A stretch of DNA of 64,000 bases from assembly GCA_002705055.1 (NCBI GenBank), contig PAHY01000027.1, positions 1 through 64,000 on the forward strand. The letters run 5' to 3'. Shown here piece after piece: positions 45,377 through 54,789 of the stretch. This DNA comes from Planctomycetota bacterium. Its GTDB lineage: Bacteria; Planctomycetota; UBA1135. Under the pieces are notes generated by a model. It made no database searches. It was given only the letters and a program-made list of their open reading frames with translations, and was not told where the DNA came from. The first letter of the stretch is position 1, and each line of letters begins with the position of its first letter. The translations under genes were made by a program, and so were the position numbers.

Positions 45377-47023
45377 CTACACGCCGCAGTAGCAGGAGGC
45401 CGGCGGCTCGACGTCGGCGCGGGCCCAGGCGCGGTCCACGCGCGGCTTCAGCGCGTCGGCCTCGGCGATCTTGCCCTGCTTGCGGAGAGCCTGTTCCAGG
45501 CCGAGTAGCGACCAGGCATTCTCCTCCCAGTCGGCGAGGTCGGTGCGGTACACCTGCTCGGCTTCCGCAGCCTCGCCGGCGGCGAGCAGAATCGCGCCCA
45601 GGGCGTGGCGGGTCGGCAGCATCCAACCCGGCGGCTCGTCATAGACCAGCTCGTCTTCGGCGGCGACGGCCTCGCGCATCTTGGCGAAGGCGGCCTCGTT
45701 CTTGCCCTCTCGCCACAGCAGTTCGGCCTCGGCCATCATGCCGGAGATCGCCAGCACGGTCGGCGCGGCGTTGGTACCGACGAACCAGCTGTCATCCACT
45801 TCCGCAGCGAGCTCGTGAAAGCGCTGCAGCTCGGCGCGCGCTTCTTCGGTGCGCAGCAGATTAGCCAGCGCCACCACGCGGGCGTAGCTGCGGATGGACC
45901 GGCTCACCTTGCGGAACTCCGGGTACTCCGGCTCGGCCAGCACCTCTTCCCAGAGGCCGAAGCGAATCAGCGCGTGAAACTTGGCCGGCATCAGGCCGTC
46001 GCCGTACTCGACGAACTGCTCGAGAAACTCGGGCGGCACCTGCTCTTCCATGCGCCGGGTGGCATCGATCGCCGCCTGCGAGCGGCCTTCCATCATCGAT
46101 GCGAAGGCGAGGAAGTGGATGTTGTGAATGTAGTAGAGGCTGTAGAAGCCCGGTGCGCCGACCTTGGCGAAGTAAGCCTCGTCGGCCGCGATCGCTTCCA
46201 CGTTGGCGTCGGCCGCTTCGGCGTAGCGGCCCACGTTGATGTAGATGTGCGAGGGCATGTGGACCAGGTGCCCGCTGCCCGGCACCAGCTTGCGCAGGCG
46301 GTCGGCGGCCGCGACGGCACGCTCCGGGCTGCGCGAGGCCTCGACGGCGTGAATGTAAAAGTGGTTCGCGCCGGGGTGCGCGGGATCAAGTTGCAGCACG
46401 CGCTCCAGCGTCGCGACGATCTCCAGCGCGTCGTCCAGCGGTTCGCCTTCGGTGGTCCAGTATGCCCACGGCTGCAGATTCATCAGCGCTTCGGCGTAGA
46501 GGGTGCCGACGTCCGGGTCGTCGGGAAACTTCTGCCAGGCTTCCTTCATCGCCGCGGCGTAGGCTTCGTCGAGCGGCCGGCGGTCTTCGGGCATGGGGGC
46601 CACGGCCCGCTGCGCCACCGCGTGAACCAGCGCCTGCTCCACCGGGCTGGCTTGCTCCGCCAGAGCCAGCGCGCGTTGGGCCGCTTCGTGGCCGAGCTCC
46701 GCCTCCTGCGGGGAGACCTCCATATTGTTGACGTCCACGCCGTACCCGTAGGCGATGCCCCACCAGGCCATCGCGCAGTCCGGCTGCAGCGCGGTCGCCT
46801 GCTGGAAGGAGCGCACGCCTTCATCGTGATTGAAGCCGTACAGCAGCTGAAAACCCTGATCGATCCACTCCTGGGTGGCATCGTCCGCGCCAGAAACGAC
46901 GCGGTGGTAGCCGCCGTAACCGGCGAGCAGCTGAGGGTTGTCCTGGGTCGTCGGGCCTTGGCAAGCGAGCGCGCCAAGCAGCCCGAGGGGGAGCAGGGGG
47001 GAAATGCGGGGCAGCACCCGCAC
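45377..47023 (-). CDS. TPR-repeat lipoprotein
   Basis: 548 residues starting at GTG 47023, with a lipobox (LLGALAC, Cys21) and TPR-like helical repeats. Characteristic stretches are FNHDEGVRSFQQATALQPDCAMAWWGIAYGYG, LDPAHPGANHFYIHAVEASRSPERAVAAADRL and GHLVHMPSHIYINVGRYAEA, which define a widespread uncharacterised family of exported TPR proteins. It ends with the unusual Cys-containing tail ASCYCGV. Follows the large MscS gene by 14 bp. Confidence 0.85.
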   Translation of the reverse strand: MRVLPRISPLLPLGLLGALACQGPTTQDNPQLLAGYGGYHRVVSGADDATQEWIDQGFQLLYGFNHDEGVRSFQQATALQPDCAMAWWGIAYGYGVDVNNMEVSPQEAELGHEAAQRALALAEQASPVEQALVHAVAQRAVAPMPEDRRPLDEAYAAAMKEAWQKFPDDPDVGTLYAEALMNLQPWAYWTTEGEPLDDALEIVATLERVLQLDPAHPGANHFYIHAVEASRSPERAVAAADRLRKLVPGSGHLVHMPSHIYINVGRYAEAADANVEAIAADEAYFAKVGAPGFYSLYYIHNIHFLAFASMMEGRSQAAIDATRRMEEQVPPEFLEQFVEYGDGLMPAKFHALIRFGLWEEVLAEPEYPEFRKVSRSIRSYARVVALANLLRTEEARAELQRFHELAAEVDDSWFVGTNAAPTVLAISGMMAEAELLWREGKNEAAFAKMREAVAAEDELVYDEPPGWMLPTRHALGAILLAAGEAAEAEQVYRTDLADWEENAWSLLGLEQALRKQGKIAEADALKPRVDRAWARADVEPPASCYCGV

Positions 47024-47037
47024 ACCATAGCCTGAAT

Positions 47038-50000
47038 CTACTTGTCCGAGCCGGCCTCGCCGGACGCGGGGGAGTCGGTCGCCGCGAGCCAGACGTCGGC
47101 GCTGCGCAGGTGCAGGTCGCGCTGCGGGAAGGCAATCTCGATGCCCTCCTTGCGGAAGGCCTGGTCGATGCTGTGGTGCACCGTGTGCATGACCTCTGGC
47201 CAGAGGTCGCGGTTGGCGATGAAGACGCGCAGCTCGAAGTTCAGCGTGCTGTCGCCGAACCCGCGGAAGATCGCGTTCGGCGCTGGATCGTTGAGCACGA
47301 TCTGATTCTCGCTGGCGACGCGCAGCAGCACTTCCCGCGCACGCTTGGTGTCGGAGCCGTAGGCGATTCCCACCGGAATGATCACCCGGGTCACCGGGTC
47401 GGACAGCGTCCAGTTAACGACGTGATTGGTGATGAAGTCCTTGTTGGGCACCAGCATCTCGCGTCGATCCCAGTCCAGGATGGTCGTCGCGCGCATGCGC
47501 AGCTTGGTCACGCGACCTTCGACATCGCCAATCGTGATGATGTCCCCGACGCGAATCGGCCGTTCGATCAGAATGATCAGGCCCGAGACGAAGTTGGCGA
47601 AGATCTCCTGCAGACCAAAGGCAAGGCCGAAGGTCAGGGCCGCCGCCAGCCATTGGATGGTGTCCCAGCTGATCCCGACCGCGGCGAGCCCGGCCGAGAT
47701 GCCGATCAGAATGATGAGGTAGCGGAGCAGCGTCGTGAGCGCATGGCGCGAGCCGCTGTCCAGCGGCGTGCGCTGCAGGATGGCGATCTCGAGCACGCCG
47801 GGCGCGTTCTTGGCGACGATCGAGGTGGCGATCAGCAGGACGATCGCGAACAGCAGGTCGGCCAGGGTGACGTTGTCGGGAACGGTCTGCTCCGCATCCG
47901 CAGCGGTCCCGCCCTGCGTCGCCTGACGCACCGCGTCCATCGGCCCCAGGCTGCTGCCCGCGGTGCTGCCGGTCGAACCGGCGGCGGGCGCGTCGAGGGC
48001 GAGCTCCGGCAGTTCGCTGAGGGCGTCGGCGGCGACGATCTCGACGGTCGGCCAGATCTGCACCCGATCCAAGGTGCGCAGCGCCGGGAACGCGCTGGCC
48101 CAGATGAGGTAGAGGCCCAGGACGGCCGAGACGAACACCCCGCTTCGAATCAGCTGGCGGGTCTGTGCATCGACCGTGGGGATGCTGACCTCCTCCTCGT
48201 CGATCGGCGCGCTCGATTCGCGCGCCAGGCCTTCCTCCTCGTTGGCGCGCGCGCGCGCCTGGGCCCGCTGGCGTGCCTGGTCGACCGCCATCCGGCGCCG
48301 CGCGACGAACAGCGCGCGCAGCAGCACGGAGTTGATCACCATCAGCAAGAGCAGCAGCCCGAAGGAGTGACTGACGCGATCAAACAGCTCCTGCGCGGTG
48401 TAGTAGTAGCCCAGGGCGGCGAGGCCGGCGAGCAGGAGGGGCAGCGCGAGCAGCAGGCTGTACCAGGCGCGGTGCGTGTGCTGCAGCATGCTCTGGCTGC
48501 GCTTGAAGTGCTCCTCGAGCACCGAGTGCCCGGGGCGGAACAGGCGCACCAGCACCAGCGCAACCGCCGCGCAGAGCCCCAGGAAGACCAGCCGGCTCAG
48601 GCCGTCTTCAAAGTTCGACCCGCTGGCCTGGCCCAGCGCCAGCGTGATGCCGAGCAGAGCCACTGCCGTGGGGGAGAACCAGTTGAGCTGGCGTCGGACC
48701 CGCGCAGCCGCAGGGGCCGGCCAGCGGAAGTGGCTCGGGCCCAGACCCTTCTCGCAGGCCAGCTGGCGGACGAACTCAAGGCTCAGATAGACCGGGAAGA
48801 TCGCCTGCGCGGCCGCGCCGACCGCCGAAGCCACCGAGACCTGGCCGGGTGCGGATCGCAGCCACCAGCCCAGACTCCAGATCAGGACTGGGAAGAAGGC
48901 CGCCAGTCCGAGCGTCGGCAGCAGAGCCAGCAGGGTATGGCGATAGCGGTCGGTGCGATAGGAGCGCACCGCTTCGCCGCTGCTCTCCAGCGCCCGACGC
49001 CAGCGCCCACGCAGCCCAAACAGTAAAGCCAGCAGCAGCGCGAGCAGCGCGACCCGATCGGCCTTGTCGCCGGCAGCGTTCAGGCTCTTGCCGATCCCTT
49101 CAGCCCAGAACCCCGGGTGGATCAGCCAGCGCAGTCCGCGCAGCACTTCGCCGGGATCGGGGATCGCGCCGCCCGCGGAGCTCGGGATCCACAGGATGCG
49201 CTCCTCGATGTACGCGCGATACTCCTCTTCGAGCGCGCGCAGCTCTTTGCCGACGCGTTCGTGCTCGAGGTAGATCGAGATCAGCTCGGTCAGTTCACCG
49301 ATCAGCGTGTTCTGAAGATCGCGCTGGGAGCGAAGCAGATCTTGCGCGAGCGCTTCGAACGCGGCGCGCTCGCTCTCGGCAATCTCGACCGTGTTGAGCA
49401 GGCTGCCCAAGTAGCTGGCCAGGTCGCCGATCGCCTCGCGGTCCTCCTGCAGACTGATCTGGCGCAGCTGCGCTTCGGAGAGTGCGTCGGCGCGCAGCTT
49501 GCGATTCGACTCGGTCTCGGAGATCGCTTCGATCCAGTCGTACTCGCGGCGCAGCAGACTGCCCATGCCTTCGGACATGCCGCCCACCGCGACCTTGCGC
49601 CGGGTCGCTTCAAAGCGCCGACTCATATCCTGCAGCGTCTGCTCGGCGGTGGTGCGGGCCGCGCCCGCCCGGGTCATCCGCGCCGGAATGCCCTCCTTGC
49701 CAGCCCGCAGTTCGGCGAGTCGCTCGTTCTCTTCGGCGATCGCGCGCAGCGCGGGGAAGCGCTCCGCGGTCTGGCGGCGCTGCGCCGCGGCCTGGCGCGC
49801 AGCCGTCTCGGCCTCGTTCTGACGCTTGGCGTTGGCGCGGTCCAGCCACAGCGTGGCCAGCTGTTCGGCACGGGTCAGCTGGCGCTGCGCGCGGTCACGT
49901 CGCAGGGGAAGCAGCTCCCGTCGCGCTTCGTAGGAGGCGCGCTCGGCGAGCAGCATGGTCTCTTCTGCGCGCAGTGCCTCGAGCGCGCACTGCAGCGCGG

Positions 50001-50565
50001 TGCGCTGAGCAACCGCGACCGGATCCTGATCGGTGATCGCGCGCAGCGCCTCTTCGCGATCCTCGATGGTCGAGCGGACGCGCGCGAGCTCGTCGGTGAT
50101 CGCGACCAGGCGCAGGTTGCGGAACTCGCTCTCGGCGGCGAGCTCGTCGACCAGCTGGCGCGCCGCGAGCCGCGTCGATTCGGACTCCTGCACGCGGAGC
50201 TCTAGATCGCGCAGCGTGGTCTGCGGATCGAGAGGTGGCTCGTTGCGCTGGGGCGGCGCAGCGAGTTCGGCCCGGATCGCCTCAATGGTGCGCGGCGCTT
50301 CGTCGGCCTCGCGGCGAAACTGCGCCGCCTTCTGTCGCGAGCTGCGCGCGGTCTCGAGCGAACTGAGCGCGGCCCGCAGGGCGGCCAGGCGCGTTTCCTT
50401 GTCCTCGGTGTCGAGCTGTTCCAGGCTCGCGATCTGCGCGCGCAGCGACTCGAGCGTGGGCAGATCCTGAACGCCCGGTTCCTGTGCGTTCAGCTGCGGG
50501 GCGGCGAGGCCCCACCCGGCCAGCAGGGCGAGCAGGAGGCGGACGATGGGGCGCACAGCCCCCAA
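47038..50565 (-). CDS. Large MscS/MscK-type mechanosensitive channel
   Basis: 1175 residues. A signal peptide (1-27) is followed by a long periplasmic coiled-coil region (about 40-440, rich in Glu/Arg/Ala heptads), about ten transmembrane helices (490-960), a poorly structured Ala/Glu insert, then the MscS pore and beta-domain (QWLAAALTFGLAFGLQEIFANFVSGLIIL, RVGDIITIGDVEGRVTKLRMRATTILDWDRREMLVPN) and a C-terminal domain ending AFPQRDLHLR. This is the MscK/YjeP architecture. Second gene of the FG-GAP-MscK-TPR-FG-GAP operon. Confidence 0.92.
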   Translation of the reverse strand: MGAVRPIVRLLLALLAGWGLAAPQLNAQEPGVQDLPTLESLRAQIASLEQLDTEDKETRLAALRAALSSLETARSSRQKAAQFRREADEAPRTIEAIRAELAAPPQRNEPPLDPQTTLRDLELRVQESESTRLAARQLVDELAAESEFRNLRLVAITDELARVRSTIEDREEALRAITDQDPVAVAQRTALQCALEALRAEETMLLAERASYEARRELLPLRRDRAQRQLTRAEQLATLWLDRANAKRQNEAETAARQAAAQRRQTAERFPALRAIAEENERLAELRAGKEGIPARMTRAGAARTTAEQTLQDMSRRFEATRRKVAVGGMSEGMGSLLRREYDWIEAISETESNRKLRADALSEAQLRQISLQEDREAIGDLASYLGSLLNTVEIAESERAAFEALAQDLLRSQRDLQNTLIGELTELISIYLEHERVGKELRALEEEYRAYIEERILWIPSSAGGAIPDPGEVLRGLRWLIHPGFWAEGIGKSLNAAGDKADRVALLALLLALLFGLRGRWRRALESSGEAVRSYRTDRYRHTLLALLPTLGLAAFFPVLIWSLGWWLRSAPGQVSVASAVGAAAQAIFPVYLSLEFVRQLACEKGLGPSHFRWPAPAAARVRRQLNWFSPTAVALLGITLALGQASGSNFEDGLSRLVFLGLCAAVALVLVRLFRPGHSVLEEHFKRSQSMLQHTHRAWYSLLLALPLLLAGLAALGYYYTAQELFDRVSHSFGLLLLLMVINSVLLRALFVARRRMAVDQARQRAQARARANEEEGLARESSAPIDEEEVSIPTVDAQTRQLIRSGVFVSAVLGLYLIWASAFPALRTLDRVQIWPTVEIVAADALSELPELALDAPAAGSTGSTAGSSLGPMDAVRQATQGGTAADAEQTVPDNVTLADLLFAIVLLIATSIVAKNAPGVLEIAILQRTPLDSGSRHALTTLLRYLIILIGISAGLAAVGISWDTIQWLAAALTFGLAFGLQEIFANFVSGLIILIERPIRVGDIITIGDVEGRVTKLRMRATTILDWDRREMLVPNKDFITNHVVNWTLSDPVTRVIIPVGIAYGSDTKRAREVLLRVASENQIVLNDPAPNAIFRGFGDSTLNFELRVFIANRDLWPEVMHTVHHSIDQAFRKEGIEIAFPQRDLHLRSADVWLAATDSPASGEAGSDK

Positions 50566-50578
50566 GGTACCGGCGCGG

Positions 50579-52114
50579 CTACTGAATCACGCCGGCGGTC
50601 GCGGTGGTCAGGCGCAGCGGGAATCCGGGCTTCGTTTCGTAGGCCTGGAAGTACACCGTTCGGCCCGCCAAGCGCTGCGGAATGATGCGAGTCTGATACA
50701 CCGCCGACCCGCTCGTGGGGCCCGCCGATCCCAGCAGTTCGAAGGGGGGGCTGAGGAGCACCCGGCCGTAAGGCGTGTTCGTCGGCCCGTTGCCCTTGAG
50801 CGAGGCGTAGAAGGTCAGGGTGCTCCCGAAGCGGCAGTCGCTGACGGTGAGTACGCCCAGTTGACCGACGTAGAGCGGATCGACGCGCAGCCACGGGGAG
50901 GGCGCGCCCCACATCCGCACCCGGCCGCCTTCGCTGGAGCCGTACTTGTGGTTGCCGATCAGATAGTCCGGGTGCAGGTCGCGGTGCGCGTCGCCGAAGC
51001 CCGCGAGGCTGGAGGGCATCTCTTCGTACTGCTGCGTCCCGAAGACGGTGCCGATCACGCTGAAGTCGGCGCCCGAGATCAGCTCGACCTTGCCGACGCG
51101 GGTCAGGCCGTTGCCATCGGAGCCGGGCGAGGCCACGAGCAGATCGGCGAGCCCGTCGCGGTTGTAATCGCCGCCGTCGGCGATCAGTTCGCCGAACCGA
51201 TGATTGGCCGTCGTGCCGGGCAGGGTCTTCAGCTCGGCGAGGCTCTGGCCGTCATAGATACGCACCTCACCGGCGCGGGTCTGGCCGGCCTGCGCGGTGT
51301 GCGGCGCACCGATGGCGAACTCGGGGAGCTGGTCGCCGTTCAGATCGCCCAGCTGGCAGACCGCGTCGCCGAAGCGACTGATCGTGGTGCCGGCGAATGT
51401 CGCCAGCACCGCGCCGTCCGCTCCGGAGTGCAGCACGACCTCGCCGAAGCCGCGCTCGGGTGCGCCGACCAGGAAGTCGGCGGCGCCGTCGCCGTTGACG
51501 TCGTGGATGCCGGCCAAGCCTTCGCCGGCGTATTCCCAGCGCGCCGGCGGCGGGATGGAGTAGCGCAGGCTGCCATCCGCGCCGGAGTACACGCTGATCA
51601 CGCCTTCGTCTCGATACGAGCGGATCAGAATGTCGTCGACGCCGTCGCCGTCGGTGTCGCCCAGCGAAGCGAGTCCCCAGCCCAGGTAGTCACCGGCCTG
51701 GGCGCCGGTGATCGAGTACAGCAGGCTGAAGCTCGCGCCCGAGTAGACCTTCACTTCGCCGCTGTTGCTGAAGGCGTAGGGGGTGCCGGCAGCGAACTCG
51801 TTCACCCCGTCCCCGTCGAGGTCGCCGAGCTGGGTCAGCGAATGCCCGAAGCGCGCCGAACCAGACAGCGTCGCGATCGCTTCCTTGCGCTCGCCCGAAT
51901 AAACATCGACCCTGCTGTTGCCCGGCCGCGAGGCCGCGTACTCATCGACCTCATCGCCATCGAGATCGCCCAGCCAAGCCACCGCGTAACCCTGGTGGAA
52001 GTAGGCGGTCAGCGGCCCCTCTTCCCAAATGATCTCCGGCGGCTCAGGCGACTGCGCCTTCGCCTGCGGCGCCAACGCGAGCAACAAGGGAAGGAGAGCG
52101 AGGGCGCGGGCCAT
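50579..52114 (-). CDS. Secreted FG-GAP (integrin-alpha-like) propeller with shared C-terminal domain
   Basis: 511 residues with a signal peptide (1-20, LALLPLLLALAPQAKA). FG-GAP repeats with Asp-rich loops (DLDGDEVDEYAAS, DLDGDGVNEFAAG, DTDGDGVDDILIRS, DVNGDGAADFLVG, DLNGDQLPEFAIG) form a seven-bladed propeller. The last ~110 residues (LRVDPLYVGQLGVLTVS to RLAGRTVYFQAYE...GVIQ) match the domain on the metzincin and paralogue 1/2 proteins. First gene of the operon; a GAAGG run precedes the ATG. Confidence 0.88.
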   Translation of the reverse strand: MARALALLPLLLALAPQAKAQSPEPPEIIWEEGPLTAYFHQGYAVAWLGDLDGDEVDEYAASRPGNSRVDVYSGERKEAIATLSGSARFGHSLTQLGDLDGDGVNEFAAGTPYAFSNSGEVKVYSGASFSLLYSITGAQAGDYLGWGLASLGDTDGDGVDDILIRSYRDEGVISVYSGADGSLRYSIPPPARWEYAGEGLAGIHDVNGDGAADFLVGAPERGFGEVVLHSGADGAVLATFAGTTISRFGDAVCQLGDLNGDQLPEFAIGAPHTAQAGQTRAGEVRIYDGQSLAELKTLPGTTANHRFGELIADGGDYNRDGLADLLVASPGSDGNGLTRVGKVELISGADFSVIGTVFGTQQYEEMPSSLAGFGDAHRDLHPDYLIGNHKYGSSEGGRVRMWGAPSPWLRVDPLYVGQLGVLTVSDCRFGSTLTFYASLKGNGPTNTPYGRVLLSPPFELLGSAGPTSGSAVYQTRIIPQRLAGRTVYFQAYETKPGFPLRLTTATAGVIQ

Positions 52115-52205
52115 CCTTCAAGTATCGCAGCCAAAACCTGATCGGAGAGGCATTCCTGCCCGCTTCCAGGCTGCGGCGTCTGCTCTTCTCGCCGGAATGG
52201 CAAGT

Positions 52206-52282
52206 TGGTCGGGGCGATTGGATTCGAACCAACGACCCTCTGCTCCCAAAGCAGATGCGCTACCAGGCTGCGCTACGCCCCG
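52206..52282 (-). tRNA. tRNA-Pro (anticodon TGG)
   Basis: 77 nt on the minus strand with encoded CCA. Acceptor CGGGGCG pairs with CGCCCCG, the anticodon stem TCTGC/GCAGA encloses TTTGGGA giving anticodon TGG (reads CCA), the T-loop is TTCGAAT and the discriminator is A. It starts 22 bp from the divergent hydrolase gene. Confidence 0.97.
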
Positions 52283-52292
52283 ACCGGCCGGA

Positions 52293-52298
52293 TAGGAT
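52293..52298 (+). promoter_or_regulatory. Candidate -10 box (TAGGAT) for the hydrolase gene
   Basis: TAGGAT, six bases before the GTG at 52305, squeezed into the 22 bp between the tRNA-Pro gene and the start codon; strongly implies a leaderless mRNA if correct. Confidence 0.45.
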
Positions 52299-52304
52299 AA
52301 CGTC

Positions 52305-52997
52305 GTGGGCGCGGATGCGAGCGGCGGAGCAGTGGTGTTGGTGCACGGGCTGTTCCTGAGTCCGAAGTGGATGTGGCCGCTGGCGCGCGATCTGAAGCGC
52401 GCGGGCTTCGGGCCGATCTGGAACCTCGGCTACGGGCGTGGCCCTGACCTCAGCACCATCTGCGCGCGCCTCGGCGAGGAGCTGCGGCACAAGCGCGCTG
52501 CCCACGACCCCGCCGCACCGATCCACGCGGTGGGCCTTTCGATGGGCGGGCTGATCCTGCGCAGGCTGCACGCGGACGGCGCGCTCCCGGCGCACCCGGC
52601 GGCGCACTACGTCACCCTGGGAACGCCGCACGCCGGCGCTGCGCGCGCGGCCTGGGGAGTCCGTCGGTTCCCGCGCCTGACGCGGGTCGTCTATGGGCCG
52701 ACGCTCCAAGAGCTGGTGCCGGGTTCGCCCTTCCTCACCGATCTCCCGCAGCTCCCGATCGATCAGCTGAGCTGCGTCTACTCCGGCGCCGGCACGCCGC
52801 AGGGCCGCTCGCGCGTGGTGCCCGGCGACGACGACGGGGTGGTCGAGGTGGCGTCGGCCTGCGTCGAGGGGGCGACCTCGGTCTTGGTCCCGGCGGTCCA
52901 TCACTACTGGATCTCGCTCCGCCGCGCCTCGCGTGCGGCGACCGTCCAGGCGCTTCAGGCCGGCGTCGCGCGCGCAGCCTCGGCCCGGCACGGCTAG
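52305..52997 (+). CDS. Alpha/beta-hydrolase (lipase-like)
   Basis: 230 residues from GTG 52305. VVLVHGLFLSPKWMW forms the oxyanion loop, GLSMGG holds nucleophile Ser79, YVTLGTPHAGA is the lipase-type strand after it, and the acid and base are probably in GDDDGVVEV and VHHYWI. No signal peptide, so cytoplasmic. The pattern is that of small triacylglycerol-lipase/EstA-like esterases. The PTS-like gene follows 49 bp downstream on the same strand. Confidence 0.85.
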   Translation: MGADASGGAVVLVHGLFLSPKWMWPLARDLKRAGFGPIWNLGYGRGPDLSTICARLGEELRHKRAAHDPAAPIHAVGLSMGGLILRRLHADGALPAHPAAHYVTLGTPHAGAARAAWGVRRFPRLTRVVYGPTLQELVPGSPFLTDLPQLPIDQLSCVYSGAGTPQGRSRVVPGDDDGVVEVASACVEGATSVLVPAVHHYWISLRRASRAATVQALQAGVARAASARHG

Positions 52998-53046
52998 AGT
53001 GGATGCACCCCCGCGCGCCATCCCCCGACCCGCGCGCCCCTCGCCG

Positions 53047-54789
53047 ATGAGCTCGGAAACGACGACGACCCCCGCCACGCAGCAGCAGCCGACCCTGCTC
53101 GGTCAGACCGTCAGCCCGGGGGTGGCCTATGGCCCCGTCTTCGTGCGCAGCGAAGACTTCGGCGACGCGCCGCAGCGCAGCCTGCAGGGCGACGAGATCG
53201 ACGCCGAGCTGGCGCGCCTGGATTCGGCGGCGCGTGCCGCCCGGGTGGGTCTGGTGCACCAGCGCGACAACCTCGCCGAGCGCTTCCACGAGGATCAGCG
53301 GCGCATCTTTGATGCGCACCTGAAGATCCTCGAGGACCCGGCGGTCGAGGCCGACATCCGGAATCGCATTCGCGACGGGATTCCGCTCGAGGCCTCGGTC
53401 CGCGACGTGCTGCAGGTTTACGAGCGCCTTTGCCAGGTCGTCGAAACCGAGGGCATGCGCAACAAGCTGGCGGACCTGCGCGATGTCGCCTGGCGGCTCC
53501 TGCAGCACTGCGATCGCGGCAAGGCGCCCGCGGCGGCCGAGGCGACGAGCCGGCAGGGCAGCGTGCTGGTCGTGCACGAGCTATCGGTCAGCGATCTGAC
53601 GGAAGCGCTCGAGCAGGGCGTCGCCGCGATCCTGGCCGAGGCCGGAACGATGGGTTCGCACGGCACGATTCTGACCCGCGCCGCCGGCATCCCCGCGCTG
53701 ATCGGCGTGGCCGGCATTCGCGAGGCCGTCGACGGAGCGCAGTCGCTGCTCGTGGACGGCGAGTCGGGTCAGGTCTGGGTCGACCCCAAGCCCGAGTTGG
53801 TCTCCAGCTCACTGGGTCGGGTCGCCGAGCAGCAGGCCGCCGAAGCCCTGGGCCCGGCGCGCCTCGCCGACGGCACCGAGGTCAAGCTCAGTTCGGCGGT
53901 CGCCAGCCCGGCCGAGGCCCGGCGCGCCGCCAACTCGGGAGTGACCCAGATCGGGCTCTATCGCACCGAGCTGCCGCTGATTCAGCGCCAGGGGCGCCCG
54001 CGCGAGGACTCGCTGGTCCAGTTCCACACCAAGGTGCTGCGCAGCGCCGAGAGCGTCCAGGTGCGCCTGCCCGATCTCGACGCCAGCACCGGGCTGACCC
54101 GCTTCTTCGCCCCGGGAGTCGGCGACGCCAAGCTCGGGCCGCGCGGCGTGCGTGTTCTGCTGGCGCATCCGGACATGCTCGGTCTGCAGCTCCGTGCGCT
54201 GCTGCGCGCCAGCGAAGGCGGCCCGCTGCGCTTGGCGGTGCCGGCCGTGGTCGATCCGCTGGACCTCAGCCGTGTCCGGGAAGCCGTCGACAACGCCCGC
54301 GAGGAGCTCCGCCTCGAGGGTGCCGACGTCTCGCATAACCCTGCCCTGGGAGTGGTCTTTGAGACGCCGGCCAGCGCGCTGCTTGCCCGCGAGCTGATGG
54401 CTGAGTCCGACTTCTCGCTGCTGGGCCTCGACGCCTTCTGCGAGCACCTCGCCGGATCCGACGCCGACAGCCGCGATCCGGTCGTCCGCACCCTGGCGAC
54501 CCGCCCGCACCCCGCGGTGCTGCGCGCCGTCCGCAAGCTGGTGCAGCTCGCCGAGGGCCGCGACCAGTCCCTGACCGTTTACGGCGAGCGCCTGGCCGAC
54601 GATGCCTGGATCCCGCTTCTGATCGGCCTGGGTGTGCGCCGATTCGCGCTGCGACCGGGCATTCTTCGCGAGGTCCACGGCCGCCTGGGCGGGATTGATC
54701 TGGAGCTCTGTGAGAGCACGGCAGAGCGCGCGGCGCGGGCGCGGTCGGCGGAGGAGATTGCTGCGCTGATCCCTGGGGCATGGCGCTGA
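53047..54789 (+). CDS. PTS enzyme I homologue with degenerate PEP-binding domain
   Basis: 580 residues aligning with enzyme I/PtsP: the N-terminal HPr-interaction helices (about 50-170), the swivelling domain with phospho-accepting His205 in TMGSHGTILTRAAGIPALIG, and a C-terminal barrel (about 280-575). The barrel keeps GLYRTE, LRALLRAS and VFETP, but the PEP-site motif normally read as GTNDLTQ is GLDAFCE, the DIGGDK loop is DLDAST, and the catalytic Cys of CGE is Tyr512 (VYGE). It therefore probably cannot use PEP in the classical way. No HPr or EII gene is adjacent. The stop codon overlaps the left arm of the MITE-like element. Confidence 0.85.
   Translation: MSSETTTTPATQQQPTLLGQTVSPGVAYGPVFVRSEDFGDAPQRSLQGDEIDAELARLDSAARAARVGLVHQRDNLAERFHEDQRRIFDAHLKILEDPAVEADIRNRIRDGIPLEASVRDVLQVYERLCQVVETEGMRNKLADLRDVAWRLLQHCDRGKAPAAAEATSRQGSVLVVHELSVSDLTEALEQGVAAILAEAGTMGSHGTILTRAAGIPALIGVAGIREAVDGAQSLLVDGESGQVWVDPKPELVSSSLGRVAEQQAAEALGPARLADGTEVKLSSAVASPAEARRAANSGVTQIGLYRTELPLIQRQGRPREDSLVQFHTKVLRSAESVQVRLPDLDASTGLTRFFAPGVGDAKLGPRGVRVLLAHPDMLGLQLRALLRASEGGPLRLAVPAVVDPLDLSRVREAVDNAREELRLEGADVSHNPALGVVFETPASALLARELMAESDFSLLGLDAFCEHLAGSDADSRDPVVRTLATRPHPAVLRAVRKLVQLAEGRDQSLTVYGERLADDAWIPLLIGLGVRRFALRPGILREVHGRLGGIDLELCESTAERAARARSAEEIAALIPGAWR

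Noticed and set aside
45380-45410. GTAGCAGGAGGCCGGC similar to the palindromic-element core
   Set aside because: It lies inside the coding end of the TPR lipoprotein gene and lacks the paired arms and flanking blocks.
52933-53046. Longer N-terminus for the enzyme-I-like protein
   Set aside because: The extension overlaps the hydrolase end, is Arg/Pro-rich, and the conserved region starts after ATG 53047.
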